The notes under the pieces were generated by a model. The model did not search any database and was not told the origin of the DNA. It saw nothing but the letters and a program-made list of their open reading frames with translations. A DNA stretch of 64,000 bases. Source: JL08 sp039969355 (GTDB lineage: Bacteria > Pseudomonadota > Alphaproteobacteria > Rhodobacterales > Rhodobacteraceae). The stretch spans positions 133,534 to 197,533 of the forward strand of contig JBDVOA010000026.1 of assembly GCA_039969355.1 (NCBI GenBank), written 5' to 3'. The position numbers were made by a program, and so were the translations under genes. The first letter of the stretch is position 1. Each line of letters starts with the position of its first letter. Positions 26,377 to 34,487 of the stretch are shown here, in pieces.

Positions 26377-27131
26377 AGCGGGTTCTGATCACTGCTGGCG
26401 CGGCGGGGATTGGTCTGGCAATGGGAGAGGCCTTTGACGCCGCCGGCTTTGAAGTCTGGGTGAGCGATATTGATACGACGGCACTGGATGGCTTGCCGTC
26501 ACATTGGCGCGGACATTACTGCGACGCCTCTGATGAGACCGCAATGAAAGCCTTGTTCGATCAGACAGCTCACGCTGGCGGACTGGATGTTTTGTGCGCC
26601 AATGCCGGGATTGCCGGTCCGACGGCCCGTGTTGAGGACATTAACCTGAGAGACTGGCGCACGTGTGTAAGCATCAATCTGGAAGGCGCATTTTTGGCCG
26701 CCAAATATGCGGCCCCAATCATGAAGGCCGCGAAATCGGGGTCGATTGTGATCACGTCCTCGACCGCAGGCCAGCACGGTTATCCAAATCGCGCACCATA
26801 TGCGGCGGCCAAATGGGCCATGATCGGGCTAATGAAAACTCTTGCGATGGAACTGGGTCCCGATGGCATTCGGGCCAATGCAATCTGCCCCGGCGCCGTC
26901 GAGGGCCCGCGCATGGAAGGCGTGTTGGAACGCGAGGCAGCAGCCAAAGGCATGACGCGTAATGAGGTCTATGCAGGCTATGCGAGCGGCACTTCCATGA
27001 GTTCCTTTGTCACCGCCAGCGATATCGCAAATATGGCGGTATTCTTGGGCTCAGATTCGGCGCGTCTGGTTTCCGGTCAAGTGATCGCTGTGGACGGGCA
27101 TACGGTTAATCCTGATCCTAAAATATTATAA
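26373..27131 (+). CDS. SDR family oxidoreductase in the carnitine operon
   Basis: A 252-residue short-chain dehydrogenase with a GTG start overlapping the previous stop. The TGxxxGIG cofactor motif is VLITAGAAGIGLAMG, NAG is present as CANAGIAGP, and the catalytic Tyr-x3-Lys lies in APYAAAKWAM with Ser in VITSSTAGQ. The C-terminus LVSGQVIAVDGHTV is standard. Its role could be oxidation of acetoacetate to or from 3-hydroxybutyrate (acetoacetate is the other product of dehydrocarnitine cleavage), but this is inference from operon position. Confidence 0.82.
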   Translation: MKRVLITAGAAGIGLAMGEAFDAAGFEVWVSDIDTTALDGLPSHWRGHYCDASDETAMKALFDQTAHAGGLDVLCANAGIAGPTARVEDINLRDWRTCVSINLEGAFLAAKYAAPIMKAAKSGSIVITSSTAGQHGYPNRAPYAAAKWAMIGLMKTLAMELGPDGIRANAICPGAVEGPRMEGVLEREAAAKGMTRNEVYAGYASGTSMSSFVTASDIANMAVFLGSDSARLVSGQVIAVDGHTVNPDPKIL

Positions 27132-27154
27132 AACAAACACTTACCTATTGAAAT

Positions 27155-28015
27155 TCAAGTTATTTCTTTAGCCAAGCCGGCCAGAAGATCAGGCATTTCT
27201 CGTGCTGAAATCGTTGCTTCGCGTACCAGGGTGTCAAAATGCCCGGTCAGCGTATCAATGCGTTCCCGATCCCGAAACGCAAGATAGTGCCCCCCCGCGT
27301 AGAGCACGCATAACAATGGCCCGAAGATCGTGACGGGTGCACTATAAAGTCTGCGCGCATCAAAAAAATAGACCCGCAAACGCGGATAAAGCTGTTGTGC
27401 CAACGCTTGAAAGTGATCCAACTGTTCCAGGCGGGTTTCAATTGGCACACCTTGATAATAGCCCGTTGCATTTGCAAAGCTGTGCAACTCGTACAGCGGC
27501 ATTGCAATTTCATAGTCTGATTGTGAAGACCGCATCCAGCTCAAACGATCTTCGGATGCGCCAATCGCCTGTTTGGTTGTTCGGCCAAGATGTGGAGAAT
27601 ACTCCCATTCCAACAAGGCTTGTGTTTTGAGCATATCGGGCAAGGCCGCTGGAACGTGACGAATTTTGTACCCTGCAGCCTCGCGGTGCCAGTCAAAAAT
27701 CTGTTGATCCACCAGCGCACGCGGCGCCGCTGTCAGGGACAGGCTGGCGGTCATGAGGTCTGCGGCGCTTTCTGGGCGGTCGGACAGACTAAGCAGCCAG
27801 TCGGCTGACACACCAAGTGCAGTAGCACAGGCCCCCACAACATGCGCGTTTGGCAGCCGAGGGCCGTCACTTTTGAGCAGCTGAGAAATGGTCGAGCGAT
27901 CAACACCGATATCGCGGGCAAGTCCGCTTTGGGTACTGCCCTGTTCCGCCATCGCGCGGCCAAGTCGGGTCCGGAATTGTCGTGCGCGCAATCGTTTGTC
28001 GATATTTTCCTTCAT
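27155..28015 (-). CDS. XRE-family transcriptional regulator with a C-terminal sensor region
   Basis: A 286-residue protein. The N-terminal helix-turn-helix (GLARDIGVDRSTISQLLKSDG, residues about 32-52) is followed by the usual extended helix (ALGVSADWLLSLSDRP). The remaining 200 residues have no motif I recognise; they include an FDWHREAAGYKIRHVPAALP segment seen in some regulators with a domain resembling a PAS or amidase-like sensor. It diverges from a DUF2061 gene and a fatty-acid desaturase and is the natural candidate for their regulator. Confidence 0.75.
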   Translation of the reverse strand: MKENIDKRLRARQFRTRLGRAMAEQGSTQSGLARDIGVDRSTISQLLKSDGPRLPNAHVVGACATALGVSADWLLSLSDRPESAADLMTASLSLTAAPRALVDQQIFDWHREAAGYKIRHVPAALPDMLKTQALLEWEYSPHLGRTTKQAIGASEDRLSWMRSSQSDYEIAMPLYELHSFANATGYYQGVPIETRLEQLDHFQALAQQLYPRLRVYFFDARRLYSAPVTIFGPLLCVLYAGGHYLAFRDRERIDTLTGHFDTLVREATISAREMPDLLAGLAKEIT

Positions 28016-28119
28016 GTGGTGAAAAATATCATGATTGGTGCGTTTTGTTAATTGTATTCAGACTGCGCAGGTCGGTTTTTTTTGGCTAAGTCAAAGTGGG
28101 GCAGGAAAAAAGGAATATA

Positions 28120-28323
28120 ATGGAAACCCGCACGCGAAGTTTGGTGAAAGCAAGTATTTGGACGCTGCTGGGGCTTTTGGTCATGTCGTCGATCGGATTG
28201 CTCTTTACCGGTTCACTGGTCACAGGTGGCATCATGGCCTTCGTCAATAGTGCTATCGGACTGATCACCTACCTGATTTACGAACGCGTCTGGGCAAATG
28301 TGTCCTGGGGGCGCAATGTTTGA
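28120..28323 (+). CDS. DUF2061 small membrane protein
   Basis: A 67-residue protein with two membrane helices (SIWTLLGLLVMSSIGLLFT and GIMAFVNSAIGLITYLIY) and the family C-terminus YERVWANVSWG. The start at 28120 follows AAGGAAT with good spacing. Its last 8 bases overlap the desaturase gene, so the two are translationally coupled. DUF2061 proteins are widespread and uncharacterised; they often accompany desaturase or transporter genes. Confidence 0.8.
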   Translation: METRTRSLVKASIWTLLGLLVMSSIGLLFTGSLVTGGIMAFVNSAIGLITYLIYERVWANVSWGRNV

Positions 28324-29212
28324 GAGAACGTCGATTGAATGGCCCACATTTTCGCTCATCTTGTTGTGCACAGGACTATGGTTTTTGGGCACAACCTACG
28401 CGAGCGCACTTTGGTTGCCGTTGGGTTTTGTTGTTACGACATTGACGATCGCGCTACATTCCTCGTTGTCACACGAAGTTCTGCACGGACATCCATTTGA
28501 AAATCAGCGGCTGAACGAGGCGCTGGTCTGGATACAACCAAATTTGGTGATCCCCTATGCCCGGTTTCGCGATACCCATCTGGCGCATCATCAGGACGCT
28601 AGTCTCACTGACCCCTATGATGACCCAGAATCAAATTATCTTGATCCTGCGGTCTGGGCAAATCTCCCTGCGGCAATGCGATGGGTCTGGCGCGCAAACA
28701 ACACGTTAATGGGACGGATTGTGATAGGCTCCGCCCTTGGTGTGGTGCTGTTTATCCACGCGGAGTGGCGTTTGATCCGCGCTGGCAACCGCAAAGTCTT
28801 GCGCGCCTGGATTGAACATCTGGCGGGCGCGGCGTTGGTGACATGGTGGATCGTCTCGATCTCTTCAATGCCGCTGTGGTTGTACTTTCTGGCCGCTTAT
28901 GCCGGGTTGTCGCTGATCAAGATCCGCACATTTCTTGAGCATCAGGCGCACGAAAAAAGCAGGGCGCGAACCGTGATTGTCGAAGATCGTGGTCCTCTCG
29001 CTTTTCTGTTTCTTAACAATAACCTGCATGTCGTTCATCATATGCATCCGGGGGCGCCCTGGTACAAACTGCCATCGCTTTATCGAGACAAAAAGAACCG
29101 GTATCTCGAACTCAATGACGGCTATGTTTTTCGTTCTTATGGCGAAGTTTTTGCGCGCTATATCTTGCAGAGCAAAGATCCGGTGGCTCATCCTCTTTGG
29201 CCGAATAGGTAA
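28316..29212 (+). CDS. Membrane fatty-acid desaturase
   Basis: A 298-residue integral membrane di-iron desaturase. The three histidine boxes are HSSLSHEVLHGH (near residue 47), DTHLAHHQD (near residue 88) and NNNLHVVHHMHPG (near residue 239), with membrane helices between. It should introduce a double bond into an acyl chain or hydroxylate a related lipid; the exact substrate is not readable. ATG at 28316 overlaps the DUF2061 gene. Confidence 0.85.
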   Translation: MFERTSIEWPTFSLILLCTGLWFLGTTYASALWLPLGFVVTTLTIALHSSLSHEVLHGHPFENQRLNEALVWIQPNLVIPYARFRDTHLAHHQDASLTDPYDDPESNYLDPAVWANLPAAMRWVWRANNTLMGRIVIGSALGVVLFIHAEWRLIRAGNRKVLRAWIEHLAGAALVTWWIVSISSMPLWLYFLAAYAGLSLIKIRTFLEHQAHEKSRARTVIVEDRGPLAFLFLNNNLHVVHHMHPGAPWYKLPSLYRDKKNRYLELNDGYVFRSYGEVFARYILQSKDPVAHPLWPNR

Positions 29213-29652
29213 CCCTCTTGCCTGTGGCCGCGATTGGGCCAAACTGCAAGTCATAATACGCCACAAACACGTCAGCGACTTGGGGCAAGACAGGCTATAA
29301 TAGTTATGCTTAGTGGGGCTGGGCGTAGTTGAGTGCTTTACGCAGCTGGCGTGCTCTCGGATCGCAAATACTACGCTGTCTGACTGGGTTTTGCGCCAGT
29401 TGCGCGATGCTTCCGAGTAGGGCGGCGTTCCATGTGAAGTCGCTCGATCAAAACCAAGATAAATCAGGAATTTAGGAATTCGCCCGGGGTTTGTCGGGTG
29501 CTCTCGCGTGTCGCCCTTTTAGTAGAGACTGGTTCGCATTGGTCTCCCAGCACCACTATCGGGAGCAGGGAGGTCATAACCAAGGGGGGATTGCCGCCTA
29601 GCCGTTTCGACGACGAGAACGGGCGATGCTGCGGTTTCGGCAGATGAAAAGT
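29213..29652. other. Gene-poor stretch without a recognisable gene
   Basis: No start-to-stop frame in either direction gives a plausible protein. One minus-strand frame without a start (about 29323-29460) reads as a short alpha-helical stretch ending RARQLRKALNYAQPH and could be decayed coding sequence, but I cannot identify it. The region lies between the desaturase and the small DUF5681-like fragment. Confidence 0.4.
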
Positions 29653-29859
29653 TTACAGAAATTCTCCGCCGTTCATTCTTCTTTTCACAATCACTTTAAT
29701 CTGGAACGCCACCTCTATCCTCGCGCCATTGTGACCCTTCAGACCTTTTCTGCAAAGCGCAAGATAGGCCGCTTCGATCCCATCGAGTTTGACTGTTTTG
29801 CCATTTGGTGTTCGCGCGTCAATGGGCTGTGTCAGGATACTGGCGGCGTCCATCATCAT
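29653..29859 (-). pseudogene. Fragment resembling DUF5681 proteins
   Basis: A 68-residue frame reading ILTQPIDARTPNGKTVKL...GIEAAYLALCRKGLKG. This matches the core of DUF5681 proteins, which are often near phage or plasmid genes; the usual N-terminal GRPKGSKN segment and the C-terminal half are missing, so it looks like a fragment. It begins with three ATG codons, the first overlapping the stop of an upstream small ORF (TGATG). Confidence 0.4.
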
Positions 29860-30005
29860 TTCTGATCTGGACTTTGACGGTCATGGAAAACCTCACCTCG
29901 TGGGTCAGTTTCCCATTCAGATAACTCCAAATGAATTCCATCTGGAATGATTCCGTCTACCCAACGAACGGCGTTCTGCTCTAGAAATTCAGCCGAGTCA
30001 GTCAT
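29856..30005 (-). CDS. Small hypothetical ORF, 49 residues
   Basis: An ATG at 30005 opens a 49-residue frame (MTDSAEFLEQNAVRWVDGII...DRQSPDQK) that ends in a TGA overlapping the DUF5681-like start. It is acidic with no membrane segment. The tight coupling of the two frames is the only argument for it; no family recognised. Confidence 0.3.
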   Translation of the reverse strand: MTDSAEFLEQNAVRWVDGIIPDGIHLELSEWETDPRGEVFHDRQSPDQK

Positions 30006-30068
30006 TAGATTTTCCGAGATTTCGCCCTTCGTGCGACTGGTCCGGCAAGACGAAAAGCCTCTTGCCGA

Positions 30069-31139
30069 TCAGGTCCCTATGGCGCGTGCTTTGACCAATG
30101 CGCGCGCGTGATTCTCCCCAACGCTTGATAACAAGGAGCTTGGCAGATTGGCGTATTTCAAGGCGTGTTGTGCGCCCGTGTCAATTTGCTCGAAGGTAGT
30201 CAAATCAGCGTCCGTAAGCTCCAGTACAGGCATGAACAGGGCCCCAAGAAGCCGATCTTCAACCACTTGTCGCACCAGTGCCGATGCCGTGTTGGCGTCC
30301 TCTTCTATCGGCAAGGGCGCGTTTGTTTTCCCAAGCGATAAAAGATATTCATCGGGGGCGAAGCGTGCACCAAGTTGCGCGAGGTTTTCCGCAGCTTTCG
30401 CGGAGGTGCGCGTTCCAATGACATTTACGACGGTGAGTATTCCCGCGCCTGCTGCAAATAGATCTTTTGAGATCGCGTCGATTTGGCCCGCGGAAGCAAT
30501 GCCCTCATGGACCATGCGGACGGCTTCGACATAGATGGGAATGAAGAAGCGGTTGACGATGAAGCCAGGCGTATCGCCACAGATAAGAGTAATTCGGTCG
30601 GTTTGATCCAGAAATATCTGTGCGATTTTCTTGGTGCGGTCCGTTGTATTCGGCGTGACGATAAGCTCGCATACTGGGTTGATGTCGGCTGGCGAGAAAT
30701 AATGGAGGCCGATCACGCGGGACGGATCACCAATCGCATCAGCGATGTCGGCCACGCGCAAGGCCGATGTATTTGTTGCTACGACAGTGTGGGGCAGAAG
30801 GTGTGGTTCCAATCTGCGCATCAGATCCTGTTTCACCGTCAAGTCTTCAAAGATGGCCTCAATAACGATGTCGGAGGCGGCAGCCTGTTCGAGCGTTGCT
30901 GTCTCAAGTCGGGCGAGGGCAGAGTCTTTGTCTTTTGGCGAAATCCGCTCTTTTTCGACCCAGCGGGACAGTGTCTTTTCGGCGCGGGTCGCGGCGGTGT
31001 CCAGCATGTCAGCATTGGTGTCGGTCAGGCGGACGGTGACGCCCTTTGAGATTGCGTTAATTGCAATGCCGGCACCCATTGTGCCTGCGCCAACAATACC
31101 AAGGGTCTTGATTGTTTCAGCCACTGAGTCGTCCTTCAT
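30069..31139 (-). CDS. 3-hydroxyacyl-CoA dehydrogenase
   Basis: A 356-residue NAD-dependent dehydrogenase. The N-terminal Rossmann turn TLGIVGAGTMGAGIAINA and the VVATNTSALRVADIA and VIGLHYFSPADINPVCELI segments are typical of 3-hydroxybutyryl/3-hydroxyacyl-CoA dehydrogenases; the C-terminal domain follows. It is longer than the usual 280-residue single-domain form because of a second C-terminal unit beginning near EDANTASALV. It stands downstream of an aldehyde dehydrogenase on the same strand, with a vestigial SDR gene between them. Confidence 0.85.
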   Translation of the reverse strand: MKDDSVAETIKTLGIVGAGTMGAGIAINAISKGVTVRLTDTNADMLDTAATRAEKTLSRWVEKERISPKDKDSALARLETATLEQAAASDIVIEAIFEDLTVKQDLMRRLEPHLLPHTVVATNTSALRVADIADAIGDPSRVIGLHYFSPADINPVCELIVTPNTTDRTKKIAQIFLDQTDRITLICGDTPGFIVNRFFIPIYVEAVRMVHEGIASAGQIDAISKDLFAAGAGILTVVNVIGTRTSAKAAENLAQLGARFAPDEYLLSLGKTNAPLPIEEDANTASALVRQVVEDRLLGALFMPVLELTDADLTTFEQIDTGAQHALKYANLPSSLLSSVGENHARALVKARAIGT

Positions 31140-31242
31140 TTCTATTATTTTGAGTTTTGCGCTCGAGTCCCAAGATGATTGCAGCGCCAGTGCCAGCCAC
31201 CCCGCCTATTACAAGTGCTGTTTTGCCATCCATCAGGCCCAT
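31117..31242 (-). pseudogene. Vestigial SDR gene (N-terminal stub)
   Basis: The aldehyde dehydrogenase TGA overlaps an ATG (TGATG, 31244-31240) that opens a 41-residue frame. Residues 1-22 (MDGKTALVIGGVAGTGAAI after a three-residue lead) are the start strand and glycine turn of a short-chain dehydrogenase. After about residue 28 the sequence becomes polar and unlike SDRs, and it stops inside the start of the next gene. A deletion that removed the rest of the gene is the simplest reading. Confidence 0.55.
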
Positions 31243-32648
31243 CAGGTCTTTTCGATGACCAGCAGTTGCATCTGCGTGAACTCTTTGAGGCCCTCATCGC
31301 CCATCTCGATGCCGATGCCGGATTGTTTGGCCCCAGCAAATGGTGTGGCGGGGTCAATGTAGCCGTGCCTATTGATCCAGACGCTGCCTGAGTTCAGTTT
31401 GAGGCCGACTTCGGCTGCGCGCTCCACATCGGCGCTCCAGACAGAGTTTCCGAGACCATATTCGCTATCGTTCACCGTCTGGATGACGTCGTCGAGTGTG
31501 TCGTAGGGGAGCACGGGCAGGACGGGCCCGAACTGTTCCTCTTTGACCAAATCCGAGTTCTCGTCGATATCTCGAACGATAGTGGGCTGGATGAAATACC
31601 CTTGGGACGCCAAGACTTCCCCGCCCGCGATGATCTTGCCGTCACGCTTGGCGATATCAAGGAAGCCTTGGACCTTCTCGATTTGCATAGGGTTCTGGAT
31701 GGGGCCAATTTTTGTGTCTTCGTCCTGTCCATTACCGATTTTAACTGAGGTTGCAATCGCAGCGAGCTTATCGCACAGCGCGTCGTAGTCATTGCGTGGA
31801 GCATAAACCTTTTTGATGGCCGTGCAAACCTGGCCGGACAGATTGAACGCAGCATCAAAGACGCTTTGGGCGACGTCATCGGTTGTCTCGTCATCCAACA
31901 GGATGGCCGCGTCGTTGCCGCCGAGTTCCAGTGTGATCCGTTTCAGCGTGTTGGACGCGGCTTGCATGACCCTTTTGCCGGTGGCGGTTGATCCGGTGAA
32001 CGTCACCTTGGCCACGTCAGGATGCGAGGAAAGTTGCGCGCCGAGATCATTGCGGTCGGTCACAACATTCACAACGCCAGCAGGGAACAGATCGGCTGCA
32101 AGTTTCCCGAGCCAAAGAGTGGTCAACGGGGTGGTCGCAGCGGGTTTGACGACACAGGTGTTCCCGGTCACGACAGCCGGCGCCAATTTGTACGCGGCGA
32201 TCAGCAGCGGGAAGTTCCAAGGGCAGATTGCTGCAATAACCCCGAGCGGTTTGCGGTGAACACTCACATGACGCTCGGCCGTGTCGGTCACGGTTTTGGG
32301 CGCGATGCGGGCCGTGGAATAGTAGTGCAAGAAATCAACTACTAGCCCAACTTCGCCGCGGGCATCCGCGATTGGCTTGCCTTGTTCTTGTGTGAGAAGC
32401 TGGGCGAAATCCTCGCGGGCGACGTCGAGGCGGTCTGCGAGGACTGCAAGAGGCGCGCCACGGTCTTCCCAAGATTTGGACGACCAAGCTGGAAAGGCCG
32501 CTTTCGCAGCAGTAATCGCACGGTCCATCAAGTCGGCGTCAGCCACTGCACAAGTGGTAAAGGCCGCGCCCGTTGCTGGGTTGACGACATCAAGCCGCGC
32601 GTCGATTTCGATGAGTTTTCCGTCAATCAGCAAGGGATACGTGTTCAT
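31242..32648 (-). CDS. NAD(P)-dependent aldehyde dehydrogenase
   Basis: A 468-residue aldehyde dehydrogenase. The Rossmann-type motif FTGSTATGKRVM, the catalytic Glu in LELGGNDAAILL and the catalytic Cys in NLSGQVCTAIKKVY are in order, and the C-terminal PFAGAKQSGIGIEMG closes the family pattern. It resembles the DhaS/aldehyde dehydrogenase group, with unknown substrate. I choose the ATG at 32648 because AGGA stands 8 bases upstream; ATGs at 32657 and 32678 lack a ribosome binding site. It diverges from hyuB. Confidence 0.85.
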   Translation of the reverse strand: MNTYPLLIDGKLIEIDARLDVVNPATGAAFTTCAVADADLMDRAITAAKAAFPAWSSKSWEDRGAPLAVLADRLDVAREDFAQLLTQEQGKPIADARGEVGLVVDFLHYYSTARIAPKTVTDTAERHVSVHRKPLGVIAAICPWNFPLLIAAYKLAPAVVTGNTCVVKPAATTPLTTLWLGKLAADLFPAGVVNVVTDRNDLGAQLSSHPDVAKVTFTGSTATGKRVMQAASNTLKRITLELGGNDAAILLDDETTDDVAQSVFDAAFNLSGQVCTAIKKVYAPRNDYDALCDKLAAIATSVKIGNGQDEDTKIGPIQNPMQIEKVQGFLDIAKRDGKIIAGGEVLASQGYFIQPTIVRDIDENSDLVKEEQFGPVLPVLPYDTLDDVIQTVNDSEYGLGNSVWSADVERAAEVGLKLNSGSVWINRHGYIDPATPFAGAKQSGIGIEMGDEGLKEFTQMQLLVIEKT

Positions 32649-32822
32649 GAGGACCATCCTGTCAGAAGTATTCGCCATAAATTGATATTACTGTTCAGTT
32701 AAGACAAGTCCCCTAAATGAGGTATTCGGCCAAAACCAACCCATATGGAGTAATTTACACAGTGCGCTCGCCGTGAAACACTCATTCAAACTGAAATAAA
32801 TTTTACTCAGGGAAGCATCCGA

Positions 32823-34475
32823 ATGGGAACTGTCGATAAGATTACGGCCTCTGTGATCCAGCGCCGCCTTTTCTTTATCAACGAAGAAATGGGCGAGGCG
32901 ATGCTGCGCACGGCGTACAGTCAAATCCTCAACGCCAGCCGCGATTTTTCGATCGGCATGTTCGATGGGGCGGGGCGGCTGATCAGTCAGGCCGAACATA
33001 TCCCGCTGCACGTGGGCGGTTTGCCGTTCGCGATGCGGTCTGTCATGTCCTATTTCGAAGGGCGCATACACCCAGGTGATGTGTTGCTGCTGAACGATCC
33101 CTACCATGGCGGCAATCACCTGCCGGACGTGACAGCCTTTGTGCCGGTCTTTGCTGCAGGTCATGACACGCCCGTTTTCTGGACGATCAATCGCGCGCAC
33201 CAGTCTGATATTGGCGGCTCGGCACCCGGATCCTACAACCCGATGGCGACCGAGATTTGGCAGGAAGGCATCCGTATTCCGCCGCTCAAGCTTTATGATA
33301 GGGGTGAGTTGCGCGACGATGTGCTGAACATGATCGCCACCAACGTGCGCCATAAATCGGATTTCATCGGCGATCTGAATGCAATGATCGGCTCTGCGCG
33401 GGTCGGTGCGCGTCGCCTTGAAGAGTTGCTGCGCGAATATGGTCACGACACGGCCATGGTGGCGATTGATCACATCCTTGATAGTTCCGAAGCGCAATGT
33501 CGTTCGCGGATCGGCGAGTGGGCCGACGGAGTTTATCACGGCGAAAGCATGATGGATGACGACGGGCACGGGATCGAGAATATTGCGATCCGCGCCAAAG
33601 TGACGGTAGCCGGTGATGACATCGAGGTCGATTTGACCGAATGTGACGATCAGGTCATTGGCTTTGTGAATTCCTCCTATGCGAACACGATTTCGGCAGT
33701 GCACTATGCTGTTGCTTATCTGATCGATTCCACGACGCCCAAGAACCAAGGCACATTTCGCCCGATTGCGGTGAAAACCCGTGAGGGCAGCGTGGTGCAT
33801 CCCTTTGCCCCCGCGCCTGTGACCATGTCGACCAATCACCCAGCCCAAGAGATTGCGGAATCGGTGATTAAGGCGTTGGCAACAGCTTGTCCGGATCGTG
33901 TGATTGCAGGCTGGGGCAAGCGATATCGCATCGCCCTGAAAGGCGAAGATCCCCGCACGGGCGCGCCGTTCATTTGGCACATGTTCCATGCCCGCCCCGG
34001 TGCGGGTGCTGCGCAAGAGGCAGATGGCTGGTCCAATATTGGCGAATTATCGTCCGGCGGTGGGCTGAAATTCGGGTCGATCGAGGTGATGGAAGCCCGC
34101 TTCCCGTTGTTTTTCAAACAACACGATTTCCGCAAGAATTCGGCGGGTGACGGTAAACATCGCGGTGGTTTTGGCATCAGCCTGAAGATGGTGGTCGAAA
34201 CCGAGAAACCTGTTTTTGCCGTGCCTGCGGGCGAGGGCAAGGTGCATGCGCCCTATGGGTTGATGGGCGGCAAGGACGGCTTGCCGCATTTCTACAAGAT
34301 CGCGCGGGCCGATGGCACCGAGCGGGAACTGAAAACCAAGGAAGTGGGCGTGATGATCCAGCCCGGCGACACGCTGGTGGTGGAAAGTGCGGGCGGGGGT
34401 GGCTTTGGCGACCCTGCCAAACGTGACCCCGAAGCCCGTGCCCGCGACATCGCGGACGGCCTGATTGACGCCTAA
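32823..34475 (+). CDS. hyuB: Hydantoinase B / oxoprolinase family protein
   Basis: A 550-residue protein of the HyuB family. The N-terminal VIQRRLFFINEEMGEAMLRTAYS, the metal-binding DPYHGGNHLPDV, VFWTINRAHQSDIGG and the Ser-rich GGGLKFGSIEVMEARFP segments are characteristic. HyuA and HyuB form an ATP-dependent enzyme that opens cyclic amides such as hydantoins, 5-oxoproline or caprolactam, or carboxylates ketones. The start follows CAGGGA. It is first in a run of eight same-strand genes. Confidence 0.88.
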   Translation: MGTVDKITASVIQRRLFFINEEMGEAMLRTAYSQILNASRDFSIGMFDGAGRLISQAEHIPLHVGGLPFAMRSVMSYFEGRIHPGDVLLLNDPYHGGNHLPDVTAFVPVFAAGHDTPVFWTINRAHQSDIGGSAPGSYNPMATEIWQEGIRIPPLKLYDRGELRDDVLNMIATNVRHKSDFIGDLNAMIGSARVGARRLEELLREYGHDTAMVAIDHILDSSEAQCRSRIGEWADGVYHGESMMDDDGHGIENIAIRAKVTVAGDDIEVDLTECDDQVIGFVNSSYANTISAVHYAVAYLIDSTTPKNQGTFRPIAVKTREGSVVHPFAPAPVTMSTNHPAQEIAESVIKALATACPDRVIAGWGKRYRIALKGEDPRTGAPFIWHMFHARPGAGAAQEADGWSNIGELSSGGGLKFGSIEVMEARFPLFFKQHDFRKNSAGDGKHRGGFGISLKMVVETEKPVFAVPAGEGKVHAPYGLMGGKDGLPHFYKIARADGTERELKTKEVGVMIQPGDTLVVESAGGGGFGDPAKRDPEARARDIADGLIDA

Positions 34476-34487
34476 CTGGAGAACACC

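Noticed and set aside
30483..31049. Open frame on the + strand opposite the 3-hydroxyacyl-CoA dehydrogenase
   Set aside because: Antisense of a confident gene; no recognisable motif and no ribosome binding site.
32688..34016. Long open frame (442 codons) on the minus strand opposite hyuB
   Set aside because: It lies entirely antisense to hyuB, whose family motifs are clear; its translation is Arg/His-rich and low in normal protein patterns.
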